Notes: generated from the sequence alone by a model not told the origin. DNA of 5,374 nucleotides from Massilia sp. UBA2709 (GCA_002354135.1 DEKZ01000372.1:1-5374), one strand, 5' to 3'. Counted from the first letter of the stretch, positions 1 through 5,104 are shown. Numbers and translations: made by a program.

Positions 1-1
1 G

Positions 2-160
2 CTGCGCCGCGCGCCGCGCCTGCTGGTGCTGCGCGACCCGCAGGCGCCGGCGGTGGCCCACCTGCGCCTGCTGGCCGAAGAAAAACAGGTCCCGGTCGAG
101 ATCGACCCGGCCTTGCCCTACCAAGCTGTTTCCCTGATCAGGAGTGCATCGGATGCATAA
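2..160 (+). CDS. C-terminal fragment of a Ter-operon protein, probable PELOTA-type RNA-binding tail
   Basis: Only the last 52 codons are inside the window; the reading frame enters at base 2 and stops with TAA at 158-160. The peptide begins LRRAPRLLVLRD and continues with VAHLRLLAEEKQVPVEI, ending in a helix containing YQAVSLIRSA. The pattern of a hydrophobic strand, a helix, then 'EEKxVPV' and a final helix resembles the L7Ae/eL30-like (PELOTA) fold. In Ter-associated biosynthetic operons a PELOTA domain is known to sit at the C-terminus of a phosphoribosyltransferase-like (PRTase/StiP-type) protein. Position directly upstream of a CitE-like gene and a TerA gene agrees with that assignment. 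Its stop codon overlaps the start of the next gene by 8 bases, so the two are probably translationally coupled. The catalytic part is outside the window, so the identification is inference from a short tail plus context; a different Ter-operon protein is possible. Confidence 0.6.
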   Translation: MRRAPRLLVLRDPQAPAVAHLRLLAEEKQVPVEIDPALPYQAVSLIRSASDA

Positions 161-1058
161 ATCGATGGGCGCGTCGCTGTACGTGCCGGCCAATCACAAA
201 CACCTGCTGCGTATCGCCGACGGCGAAAAGCTGCCAGACGCCCGTTCGCTGATCTTCTGCACTGAGGACGCGGTTGCCGACCGTGAGCTGAGCTGGGCCT
301 TGTTCAACCTGTCCGTGGTGCTGGAACACATGCGCACGGACGTCGCTGCCGAACGTTTCGTCCGTGTGCGCAATCCCGACGTGCTGGCGCGCGTGCTGGC
401 CATGCGCGGCGCGGACAAGCTCACCGGCTTCGTGATTCCGAAGGCGACGCGCCACAATTTTGAATCCTATTACCGCCTGGTGCGCGACACCGACCACATG
501 CTCATGCCCACGCTGGAGACGGCCGACGTCTTCAGCGAACGCGAAATGGAAGCTTTCCGCGACCTGCTGCAGTCGGCGGGCATCCGCAACCGCATCCTGG
601 CGCTGCGCATCGGCGGCAACGACCTGCTGGCTCTATTGGGGCTGCGGCGTCCGCGCGGCATGACGCTCTACCGCACGCCGCTCGGCCCGGTCATCGCCAA
701 ACTGGTGACGATCTTCCGCCCCTATGGCTTCGCCCTCACGGCGCCGGTGTTCGAGCACCTCGACCTGCCCGAACTGCTGGACCAGGAAGTACAGGAAGAC
801 ATGGCCTACGGCATGGTCGGCAAGACAGCCATCCATCCGAGCCAGATCGCGCCGATCGAGCAGCACTACAAGGTGAGGCCGCAGGACCTGGCCGTCGCCC
901 AGGCCATCCTGGACGAGAACAGCCCTGCCGTCTTCAAGATGCACGAGTCGATGTGCGAGGTGGCGACCCACCGCGCCTGGGCCGAACGCATGGTGGCGCA
1001 ATCGCGCCTGTTCGGCGCCCACCAACTTGATGCGCCGCACTGGCCGGCCGCTTTATAG
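153..1058 (+). CDS. HpcH/HpaI aldolase/citrate lyase (CitE-like) family protein of a Ter operon
   Basis: This encodes 301 residues, a normal length for a CitE-type TIM-barrel lyase. Family features visible in order: an early 'TEDAV' (37-41), matching the LEDAV motif of CitE proteins; 'VRVRNP' (70-75) with the usual strand-end arginine; 'PTLETADVF' (119-127), whose Glu122 is a likely Mg2+ ligand; 'RIGGNDLLALLGL' (152-164), whose Asp157 is the likely second ligand; and 'GMVGKTAIHPSQI' (220-232), the classical G-x-x-x-K-x-x-IHP-x-QI signature near the C-terminus. The family cleaves or forms C-C bonds in keto-acid or acyl-CoA substrates; the substrate here is unknown. Ter-linked members are predicted to act in synthesis of a nucleoside-like metabolite. 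I chose ATG153 because AGGAG at 140-144 lies 8 bases before it; the in-frame GTG at 144 would overlap that Shine-Dalgarno. It overlaps the upstream stop and is followed 13 bases later by the TerA gene, so it sits in mid-operon. Confidence 0.9.
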   Translation: MHKSMGASLYVPANHKHLLRIADGEKLPDARSLIFCTEDAVADRELSWALFNLSVVLEHMRTDVAAERFVRVRNPDVLARVLAMRGADKLTGFVIPKATRHNFESYYRLVRDTDHMLMPTLETADVFSEREMEAFRDLLQSAGIRNRILALRIGGNDLLALLGLRRPRGMTLYRTPLGPVIAKLVTIFRPYGFALTAPVFEHLDLPELLDQEVQEDMAYGMVGKTAIHPSQIAPIEQHYKVRPQDLAVAQAILDENSPAVFKMHESMCEVATHRAWAERMVAQSRLFGAHQLDAPHWPAAL

Positions 1059-1059
1059 A

Positions 1060-1064
1060 AAGGA
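1060..1064 (+). promoter_or_regulatory. Ribosome-binding site deciding the terA start
   Basis: AAGGA lies in the 13-base gap between the aldolase stop (1056-1058) and ATG1072, 7 bases before the ATG. It is the only good Shine-Dalgarno near the gene start and excludes the upstream in-frame TTG1027 and ATG1030. Confidence 0.8.
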
Positions 1065-1071
1065 CAAGCAC

Positions 1072-2349
1072 ATGAACAACTTCGCACGCGGCCAGAAGGG
1101 AAAACTGGCGGATCTTGGCGCCGGCACCCGCTTCCCGGTCGAGGTCGACATCAACGCGCCGGGCATGGCTGTCGACGTGTCCTGCTTCGGCCTGGATGCG
1201 TCCGACCGGCTCTCGGACGACCGCTACATGGTCTTCTACAACCAGCTCGCCAGCCCGGCCGACGCGGTGACACTGACCCTGTCCGGCGGCAAGGCGCGCT
1301 TCGCCGTCAACCTCGACGCCCTGCCGGCCTCGATCGCCAAGCTGGTGTTCGTGGCCGCGATCGACGGCGCGCAGACCATGCGCGCGCTCGGCGCCAGTTC
1401 GCTGACGGTCGGCGACGCGATCCGCTTCCCGTGGTCGGGCGACGACTTCGGCGACGAGAAGGCGGTGATCGTGGCCGAGATCTACCGGCGCGACGGCCAG
1501 TGGCGCTTCGGCGCGGTCGGCCAGGGCTTCAATGGGGGGCTGTCGGCGCTGCTGGCGCATTTCGGCGGCACCGAGGCCAAGCCGGCTTCGCCTGCGCCTG
1601 CCGCCCCTGCCTCTACCCCTGCCGCACCGGCGCCTGCGGCGCCGAAGGTCTCGCTGTCGAAGATCACGCTGGAAAAGCGCGGCGACAAGGTCTCGCTCGA
1701 CAAGACCGCAGGCCGCGGTTACGGACGCATCCACGTGAACCTGAACTGGAACCAGTCCAGCCTGAGCGCACCCGCGCCGACGCCCGCTCCGGCCAAGACG
1801 GGCCTGCTCGGGCGCCTGAGCGACGCCATGGGTGGCCTGGGCGGCGCGGCCGGTGGCCGAAAACGCTCGGGTGGCATCGACCTCGACCTCGGCTGCATGT
1901 TCGAGCTGGCCGACGGCCGCAAGGGGCTGGTGCAGGCGCTGGGCAACGCCTGGGGCGATTACGACCGCCTCCCCTACATCAAGCTCGACGCCGACGACCG
2001 CACAGGCGCCTCGAGCAATGGCGAGAACCTGTGGATCAACGGCGACCAGTTCGACCAGATCCGGCGCGCGCTGATCTTCTCTTTCATCTACGAGGGCGTG
2101 CCGAACTGGTCGGCGACCGATGGCGTGGTGACGGTCGCGGTGCCGAACCAGGCGCCGATCGAGGTGCGCCTCGACCAGGGCGGCAACCAGATGATGTGCG
2201 CGATCGCGATGATCGAGAACCAGGGCGGACGCCTGCAGGTCACCAAGATGGTCGAGTACTTCGAACAGCAGGGCCGCACCAGCGCGCACGAACTGATGGA
2301 CCAGCGCTTCGGCTTCGGGCTGCGCTGGAAGACCGGGTCGAAGGATTAA
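1072..2349 (+). CDS. terA: TerA-like protein with two TerD domains (tellurite/stress response)
   Basis: This encodes 425 residues. The N-terminal TerD domain (about 20-165) shows 'VDVSCFGLD' (34-42), 'SDDRYMVFYNQ' (48-58) and the typical closing segment 'AEIYRRDGQWRFGAVGQGF' (135-153). A Pro/Ala-rich linker follows (about 168-192). The second domain starts with 'VSLSKITLEKRGDKVSLDK' (193-211), is interrupted by a Pro- and then Gly/basic-rich insert (about 228-268), and resumes with 'IDLDLGCMFEL' (269-279), 'PYIKLDADDRTG' (301-312), 'GENLWIN' (317-323), 'IYEGVPNW' (339-346) and 'FGFGLRWKTGSKD' (413-425). These later motifs are typical of the TerA subgroup. TerD-family domains are known to bind Ca2+ through acidic loops; the Asp-rich segments fit. 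The protein is probably cytosolic, with no signal peptide or membrane helix. ATG1072 is preceded by AAGGA ending 7 bases upstream; the earlier in-frame TTG1027 lies inside the aldolase gene and is rejected. It appears to be the last gene of the + strand operon. Confidence 0.9.
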   Translation: MNNFARGQKGKLADLGAGTRFPVEVDINAPGMAVDVSCFGLDASDRLSDDRYMVFYNQLASPADAVTLTLSGGKARFAVNLDALPASIAKLVFVAAIDGAQTMRALGASSLTVGDAIRFPWSGDDFGDEKAVIVAEIYRRDGQWRFGAVGQGFNGGLSALLAHFGGTEAKPASPAPAAPASTPAAPAPAAPKVSLSKITLEKRGDKVSLDKTAGRGYGRIHVNLNWNQSSLSAPAPTPAPAKTGLLGRLSDAMGGLGGAAGGRKRSGGIDLDLGCMFELADGRKGLVQALGNAWGDYDRLPYIKLDADDRTGASSNGENLWINGDQFDQIRRALIFSFIYEGVPNWSATDGVVTVAVPNQAPIEVRLDQGGNQMMCAIAMIENQGGRLQVTKMVEYFEQQGRTSAHELMDQRFGFGLRWKTGSKD

Positions 2350-2352
2350 GGT

Positions 2353-3270
2353 TTATTCCTGCTCGGCGCGGCGCACGGCTGCGCCGAGCACTTCCGGGCG
2401 GTCGAGATACAGGAAGACGTAGGCCGGGGCCTGCTTCGCCAGCTGCCAGGTCGTGATCGTCACCGGATGGTCGGGGCGCAGGCGCAGCACCACGTTCGGT
2501 GCGTCGAACGGCGACACCGTCACCGTATCGCGCCTTGCCACCTTCCTTCGCTTGCACCACTGCTCCGGCTTTTCGCTGACATTTTCTACACGCTCGATGG
2601 CGCTCAGCGGAATGATGCCCGAGGCACGCGCGCCGATCGACAGGTCGAGCGCATCGCCCGTCAGCACATGCCCTTTCGCTCCCTTCACCATCCAGCGGTC
2701 TCCCGCCACCCACATCAGGATCGTGGCAGCCGAGAACAGCGAGCACACATGCAGTGTGGCGCGCACGCGCGGCTCGTCGATGAAGATCGAGGCGATTGCG
2801 GCATCGAGCGGGAGCTCAATGCAGACGGAAAAGATCGCGATGCCGAGGACGGTCGAATAGGCGCCGCGTTCGGTGTAAGTCAGCACGGTGCCCGCGGGGC
2901 GCGCCGGATGGGGCTGGCGCCGCACCCAGGCAAGGAAGCCCTGGCGCATCGCGCGGCCGAGCTTGATGAAGGCGAGGAATTCAGGCGGCAGCGTGGCGCC
3001 GAGGCGCTCGCTCCACGGCGTCCCCCTGCGCGCCACCCGGCGCATGCGGCGGGAAAAATCGGGAATGACGGCCAGGTCCTTGGCGACGATCAGCAGCAGG
3101 GGGAGCACCAGCAAGGGCTTGTCCAGCACAGGCCTGACGGCATCGGGCAGGAGATAGGTGGCGAAGCGGCCGAAGACGAAGACGAGCCAGGCATAACCCA
3201 GCATCTGCCACCAGTTGGTGTCCTGCAGCCACGCCAGCTGCTTCATGAAGAATGCCTGCCGCGTTGCCAT
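2353..3270 (-). CDS. Unrecognised four-helix membrane protein with PH-like C-terminal domain
   Basis: This encodes 305 residues; I do not recognise the family. Four hydrophobic segments are visible at about 24-42, 50-69, 137-160 and 172-190. The loop between helices 2 and 3 begins with many Arg residues (74-82, RRMRRVARR), so by the positive-inside rule the loop, N-terminus and C-terminus should be cytosolic. The C-terminal part (about 195-298) has alternating strands, for example GHVLTGDALDLSIG, GIIPLSAIERVENV, PNVVLRLRP and YVFLYLDRPEVLGAAV. The last piece resembles the closing strand and helix of bacterial PH-like domains; this is inference from pattern only. ATG3268-3270 is supported by GGAGG at 3277-3281 (complement), 6 bases upstream; Met9 is a weaker alternative. 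The gene is convergent with terA (3 bases between stops) and divergent from the small membrane gene at 3437. Codon use looks like that of its neighbours. Nothing in the sequence ties it to the Ter pathway. Confidence 0.8.
   Translation of the reverse strand: MATRQAFFMKQLAWLQDTNWWQMLGYAWLVFVFGRFATYLLPDAVRPVLDKPLLVLPLLLIVAKDLAVIPDFSRRMRRVARRGTPWSERLGATLPPEFLAFIKLGRAMRQGFLAWVRRQPHPARPAGTVLTYTERGAYSTVLGIAIFSVCIELPLDAAIASIFIDEPRVRATLHVCSLFSAATILMWVAGDRWMVKGAKGHVLTGDALDLSIGARASGIIPLSAIERVENVSEKPEQWCKRRKVARRDTVTVSPFDAPNVVLRLRPDHPVTITTWQLAKQAPAYVFLYLDRPEVLGAAVRRAEQE
2360..2390. terminator. Hairpin at the convergent gene ends; possible T-less bidirectional terminator
   Basis: TGCTCGGCGC (2360-2369) is perfectly complementary to GCGCCGAGCA (2381-2390). 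Pairing can continue inwards by a G-T, a G-C and a C-G pair, leaving a 5-base loop. It starts 10 bases after the terA stop, within the last codons of the oppositely oriented membrane-protein gene. No T-run follows on either strand, so intrinsic termination is unproven. It could instead stabilise the 3' end of the terA mRNA, or simply reflect coding constraint. Confidence 0.35.
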
Positions 3271-3276
3271 CCGTTC

Positions 3277-3281
3277 CCTCC
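3277..3281 (-). promoter_or_regulatory. Ribosome-binding site of the four-helix membrane protein
   Basis: The - strand reads GGAGG followed by six bases and the ATG at 3268-3270. This is a near-ideal Shine-Dalgarno and fixes the start over the internal Met9 codon. Confidence 0.75.
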
Positions 3282-3361
3282 ATGCTCGTCAAGAAAACTA
3301 TTGCAGATACTTTAACACGATTGAAGTTCAGCAACTTGGTGCACCCAGCTTTTGCCGGTCG

Positions 3362-3424
3362 TGCGAAAACTTGCTCAGGCTCCCGGCGCAGCACCACGGC
3401 AGGACCGAAGATCGCGTTTTCGCA
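3362..3424 (+). repeat. 9-bp inverted repeat in the leader of the small membrane gene
   Basis: TGCGAAAAC (3362-3370) is perfectly complementary to GTTTTCGCA (3416-3424), with 45 bases between the arms. The right arm ends 12 bases before the ATG at 3437 and just before its weak ribosome-binding site (GAGAG, 3427-3431). It could be a paired operator or a long-range helix in a 5' leader; the sequence alone does not decide. Confidence 0.4.
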
Positions 3425-3436
3425 TCGAGAGCCGTC

Positions 3437-3574
3437 ATGAAAAAACTTGAACTTCTCGTATCAAACGCTGTGCTGCGCTATGCCTTGATTCTGGCGTTCT
3501 GGTTGGCCTGTGGTTTTGCCGGGTCGTGGGTCGGCCAGGTGCTGGGGAGGGCCTTGTATCGCCTGACGCACTGA
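3437..3574 (+). CDS. Predicted 45-residue single-helix membrane miniprotein with glycine zipper
   Basis: The protein starts MKKLELLVSN and has one hydrophobic segment from about 12 to 36 (YALILAFWLACGFAGSWVG core), ending in a short basic tail (RALYRLTH). Gly26, Gly29, Gly33 and Gly37 give a GxxxGxxxG glycine-zipper pattern on one helix face, which in known proteins favours tight helix-helix packing. I recognise no family. ATG3437 is chosen because it begins a typical MKK start, follows a modest GAGAG Shine-Dalgarno 5 bases upstream, and lies after the non-coding-looking leader; upstream in-frame starts would run into the divergent gene. It stands alone: the next + strand gene begins 342 bases later behind its own promoter. 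Length, compact membrane layout and start context make it a plausible gene, but such a short ORF could be fortuitous. Confidence 0.6.
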   Translation: MKKLELLVSNAVLRYALILAFWLACGFAGSWVGQVLGRALYRLTH

Positions 3575-3592
3575 AACGCCTGATGGGGCGTT
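3575..3592 (+). terminator. Weak hairpin after the 45-codon gene
   Basis: AACGCC (3575-3580) pairs with GGCGTT (3587-3592) around a 6-base loop immediately after the TGA at 3572-3574. The following bases (ATAAAGCA) lack a T-run, so this is at best a weak terminator. Confidence 0.3.
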
Positions 3593-3741
3593 ATAAAGCA
3601 TCATGTTTGGTGAACAATAGCTGCCGCGCTTTCCTCTCGCCGCCTTGCCAGGAAAAAGCTTGTACAGCCCGGGTCCCGGTGCCGCGCTGCTGTGCGAACT
3701 CCCGACGCCATACCAGGCAAGCGCACCTCATCCGAAGATAG
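3593..3741. other. Intergenic stretch without recognised gene
   Basis: I see no coding pattern here: the open frames are short, use rare codon patterns and lack ribosome-binding sites. The only structure noted is an imperfect inverted repeat, CTTGCCAGG (3644-3652) against CCAGGCAAG (3713-3721), with one mismatch and a 60-base spacing. No tRNA or other RNA gene is evident. Confidence 0.5.
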
Positions 3742-3770
3742 TTGACGTGCTGCAACACGGCCGCTAATGT
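3742..3770 (+). promoter_or_regulatory. Sigma70-type promoter for the two-helix membrane protein
   Basis: TTGACG (3742-3747) and TAATGT (3765-3770) are separated by exactly 17 bases. Each hexamer is close to the TTGACA/TATAAT consensus and the spacing is optimal. Transcription would begin near 3777, leaving an untranslated leader of about 140 bases before the ATG at 3917. Confidence 0.65.
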
Positions 3771-3872
3771 CGATGCCGGTACGGGCCCGGCTGCGGCGCA
3801 GCGAAGCGCTCGTTCGGCGGCCGGACCTCACCGTGCCGCGGGTTTGGCGATGACACACGAAACGGGGACGTG

Positions 3873-3947
3873 ATGGCGAGAATGCGGGAGAGCGCAGCGC
3901 GGCGCGGCGGACGCGCATGGAAGCGGACGGCGGGGGTCCGGTGCTGA
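3873..3947 (+). CDS. Possible 24-codon leader ORF
   Basis: ATG3873 follows GGGGA (3864-3868) at a short spacing of 4 bases and opens a 24-codon frame starting MARMRESAARRGG, with seven arginines and TGA at 3945-3947. It lies within the long leader after the promoter at 3742-3770 and overlaps the first codons of the downstream membrane gene in another frame. Since that gene lacks a good ribosome-binding site of its own at ATG3917, translation of this leader could help load ribosomes. Equally, it may be chance in GC-rich DNA. Confidence 0.2.
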   Translation: MARMRESAARRGGRAWKRTAGVRC

Positions 3948-4669
3948 GTTCGGAAGGAGACGGCGTACCGCCGCTGCGTCTGGCGACGGCCGTCGATGGC
4001 GCCTACCTCGACCGCGTGGAGTGCGAGCTGCGGGCGGTGCTGCATCAGCGCTTCTCGGCCGCGTACGCGCGGCGCGCCGCCGCCCTGCGCCCGCGGTGGC
4101 TGAGGGGACGCGTCCCCCGGGAGTCCGATGCCGCACCGCTACGACTGCTCGGATCGCGTCCCTTCGTCAGCGCCATGATGGCGCTCGGGCTCACGGGTTT
4201 GTTGGTGCTGATGGGGTTCGATACCAGTCCCCCTTTCGGCCTGACGGAAGGGCAGACCGCCTTGTTGCTTGGACTCGAAATCGCCCTGTTGTGGCTTGCG
4301 ATCTGGCGTTTCGCGGCTTGGCTTGAGCGCTTTGCCTCGCAGCCGCCGCGCAACCCGCTTGCGGGCCCGCTTGCCAGGTTCCATGCGCGCCTGCTGCTCA
4401 AGCAGGCGCGACGGGCCCCGCCTTTCGTCGCCGAACACCGGTTCAGTGGTGCGCGGATGGTGTACGCGCGGGTCGCCGGCGAGCGGCGGACGCCTGCCTG
4501 GGAGCGCACTCTCGGCGGCTGGCGCCACGTCGGGGAACATGCCACCCTGCTGTTCAGGACGGAGAACGCTGAGTTGCCTTGCTGCGTCATCCTCACCACG
4601 GTGTCCGCGGAATTCAACGCCTGCCTGGACGCACTCGGCGTCAAGGCGTTCGCGTCCGATGGCAGGTAA
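3917..4669 (+). CDS. Unrecognised protein with two transmembrane helices
   Basis: This encodes 250 residues; family not recognised. A basic, helical N-terminal region (about 27-68, ending RWLRGRVPR) is followed by two hydrophobic helices at about 82-101 and 114-136, joined by a short loop (FDTSPPFGLTEG). A C-terminal soluble domain (about 150-245) contains VYARVAGERRTPAWERTLGGW and HATLLFRTENAELPCCVILT. The layout of a helix pair followed by a strand-rich domain with a 'W...V.E...LL' core and a late 'P' before a last helix recalls YcxB-like membrane proteins, but this is only a resemblance. Both ends should be cytosolic, as suggested by the many Arg residues flanking the helices. GC-rich third positions support real coding. 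The exact start is uncertain: ATG3917 is the first start after the in-frame stop at 3851 but has no clear Shine-Dalgarno, and GTG3941 is an alternative. A promoter lies upstream at 3742-3770 and a strong hairpin follows. Confidence 0.7.
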   Translation: MEADGGGPVLSSEGDGVPPLRLATAVDGAYLDRVECELRAVLHQRFSAAYARRAAALRPRWLRGRVPRESDAAPLRLLGSRPFVSAMMALGLTGLLVLMGFDTSPPFGLTEGQTALLLGLEIALLWLAIWRFAAWLERFASQPPRNPLAGPLARFHARLLLKQARRAPPFVAEHRFSGARMVYARVAGERRTPAWERTLGGWRHVGEHATLLFRTENAELPCCVILTTVSAEFNACLDALGVKAFASDGR

Positions 4670-4685
4670 GGCTGGGTACAAAAGC

Positions 4686-4734
4686 ATCGGGGCCGGGAAG
4701 GTTCGCCAATGTGGCGGCCCTTCCCGGCCCCGAT
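4686..4734. terminator. Bidirectional terminator between the membrane-protein gene and rpsJ
   Basis: ATCGGGGCCGGGAAGG (4686-4701) is perfectly complementary to CCTTCCCGGCCCCGAT (4719-4734), a 16-bp stem. A smaller CGCC/GGCG stem caps it around AATGT. Read on the - strand (rpsJ side) the stem is followed by GCTTTTG; on the + strand by TATTTC. It lies 16 bases past the + gene stop and 41 bases past the rpsJ stop, so it suits both convergent transcripts. Confidence 0.85.
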
Positions 4735-4775
4735 TATTTCAACGCTCGCGGATCGCTCCGCGTATGCCGAAAGGA

Positions 4776-5093
4776 TTACTGCAGCTTGATTTCGACGTCG
4801 ACGCCAGCCGGCAGGTCCAGCTTCATCAGTGCGTCAACGGTCTTGTCGGTCGGGTCCACGATGTCCATCAGACGCTGGTGCGTACGGATTTCGAACTGGT
4901 CGCGCGAGGTCTTGTTGACGTGCGGGGAACGCAGGATGTCGAAACGCTGGATGCGGGTCGGCAGCGGGACCGGGCCCTTGACCACAGCGCCGGTGCGCTT
5001 GGCGGTGTCGACGATTTCCAGTGCGGACTGGTCGATCAGCTTGTAGTCGAACGCTTTCAGGCGAATGCGGATTTTCTGGTTTGGAGTGGACAT
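4776..5093 (-). CDS. rpsJ: 30S ribosomal protein S10 (NusE)
   Basis: This encodes 105 residues, within the usual 102-105 for bacterial S10. The family signature is clear: KIRIRLKAFDYKLIDQS near the N-terminus (7-23), TGAVVKGPVPLPT at 34-46 (the conserved GPxPLPT loop), RSPHVNKTSRDQFEIRTH at 55-72 and VDVEIKL at the end. S10 sits in the head of the 30S subunit and, as NusE, pairs with NusB and links NusG to ribosomes in antitermination and transcription-translation coupling. The ATG at 5091-5093 is preceded on the - strand by AAGGAAA (5098-5104). It follows tuf after a 180-base gap that contains a hairpin and an extended -10 promoter, so it can be transcribed separately from tuf. Unusually, it is followed by a strong terminator and a convergent unrelated gene, not by rplC. 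Confidence 0.98.
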   Translation of the reverse strand: MSTPNQKIRIRLKAFDYKLIDQSALEIVDTAKRTGAVVKGPVPLPTRIQRFDILRSPHVNKTSRDQFEIRTHQRLMDIVDPTDKTVDALMKLDLPAGVDVEIKLQ

Positions 5094-5097
5094 GCTA

Positions 5098-5104
5098 TTT
5101 CCTT
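5098..5104 (-). promoter_or_regulatory. Ribosome-binding site of rpsJ
   Basis: The - strand reads AAGGAAA a few bases before the ATG at 5091-5093, preceded by a run of T. It is a standard strong Shine-Dalgarno for a ribosomal protein gene. Confidence 0.7.

Larger units (their letters stand above)
3271..3436. promoter_or_regulatory. Divergent intergenic region
   Basis: This 166-base gap separates the divergent membrane-protein gene (-) and the 45-codon gene (+), so it should hold both promoters. The stretch 3288-3330 is clearly more AT-rich than its surroundings. On the - strand, TTGCTG (3330-3335) and TAAAGT (3309-3314) are spaced by 15 bases and could be a weak promoter. I see no convincing -35/-10 pair on the + strand. 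The right half contains a 9-bp inverted repeat, listed separately. Confidence 0.35.

Noticed and set aside
144..146. GTG as start of the CitE-like gene
   Set aside because: It overlaps the AGGAG Shine-Dalgarno (140-144) that is correctly spaced for ATG153.
1027..1032. TTG/ATG upstream starts for terA
   Set aside because: They lie inside the aldolase coding end with no ribosome-binding site; ATG1072 has AAGGA at proper spacing and begins the conserved protein.
1570..1645. GCC/CCT-rich repeats as a DNA tandem repeat
   Set aside because: They encode the Pro/Ala linker between the two TerA domains; the repetition follows from amino-acid composition and the units are not regular.
934..2289. Long open frame (451 codons) antisense to terA
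   Set aside because: It is a mirror of the G/C-biased codons of terA. Its translation is Arg/His/Val-rich low complexity without motifs, and the + strand frame has clear TerA signatures.
1431..2456. 341-codon + strand frame overlapping terA
   Set aside because: The product is Arg/Gly/Pro-rich with no recognisable fold, as expected from reading terA out of frame.
2467..3315. 282-codon + strand frame opposite the four-helix membrane protein
   Set aside because: The product is Arg/His/Gln-rich and lacks hydrophobic structure; the - strand frame has membrane helices, a good GGAGG site and sensible codon use.
3644..3721. Imperfect inverted repeat CTTGCCAGG/CCAGGCAAG as a mobile-element end or small RNA
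   Set aside because: It is only 9 bp with one mismatch and a 60-base spacing. There is no transposase, target duplication or promoter/terminator pair to support it.
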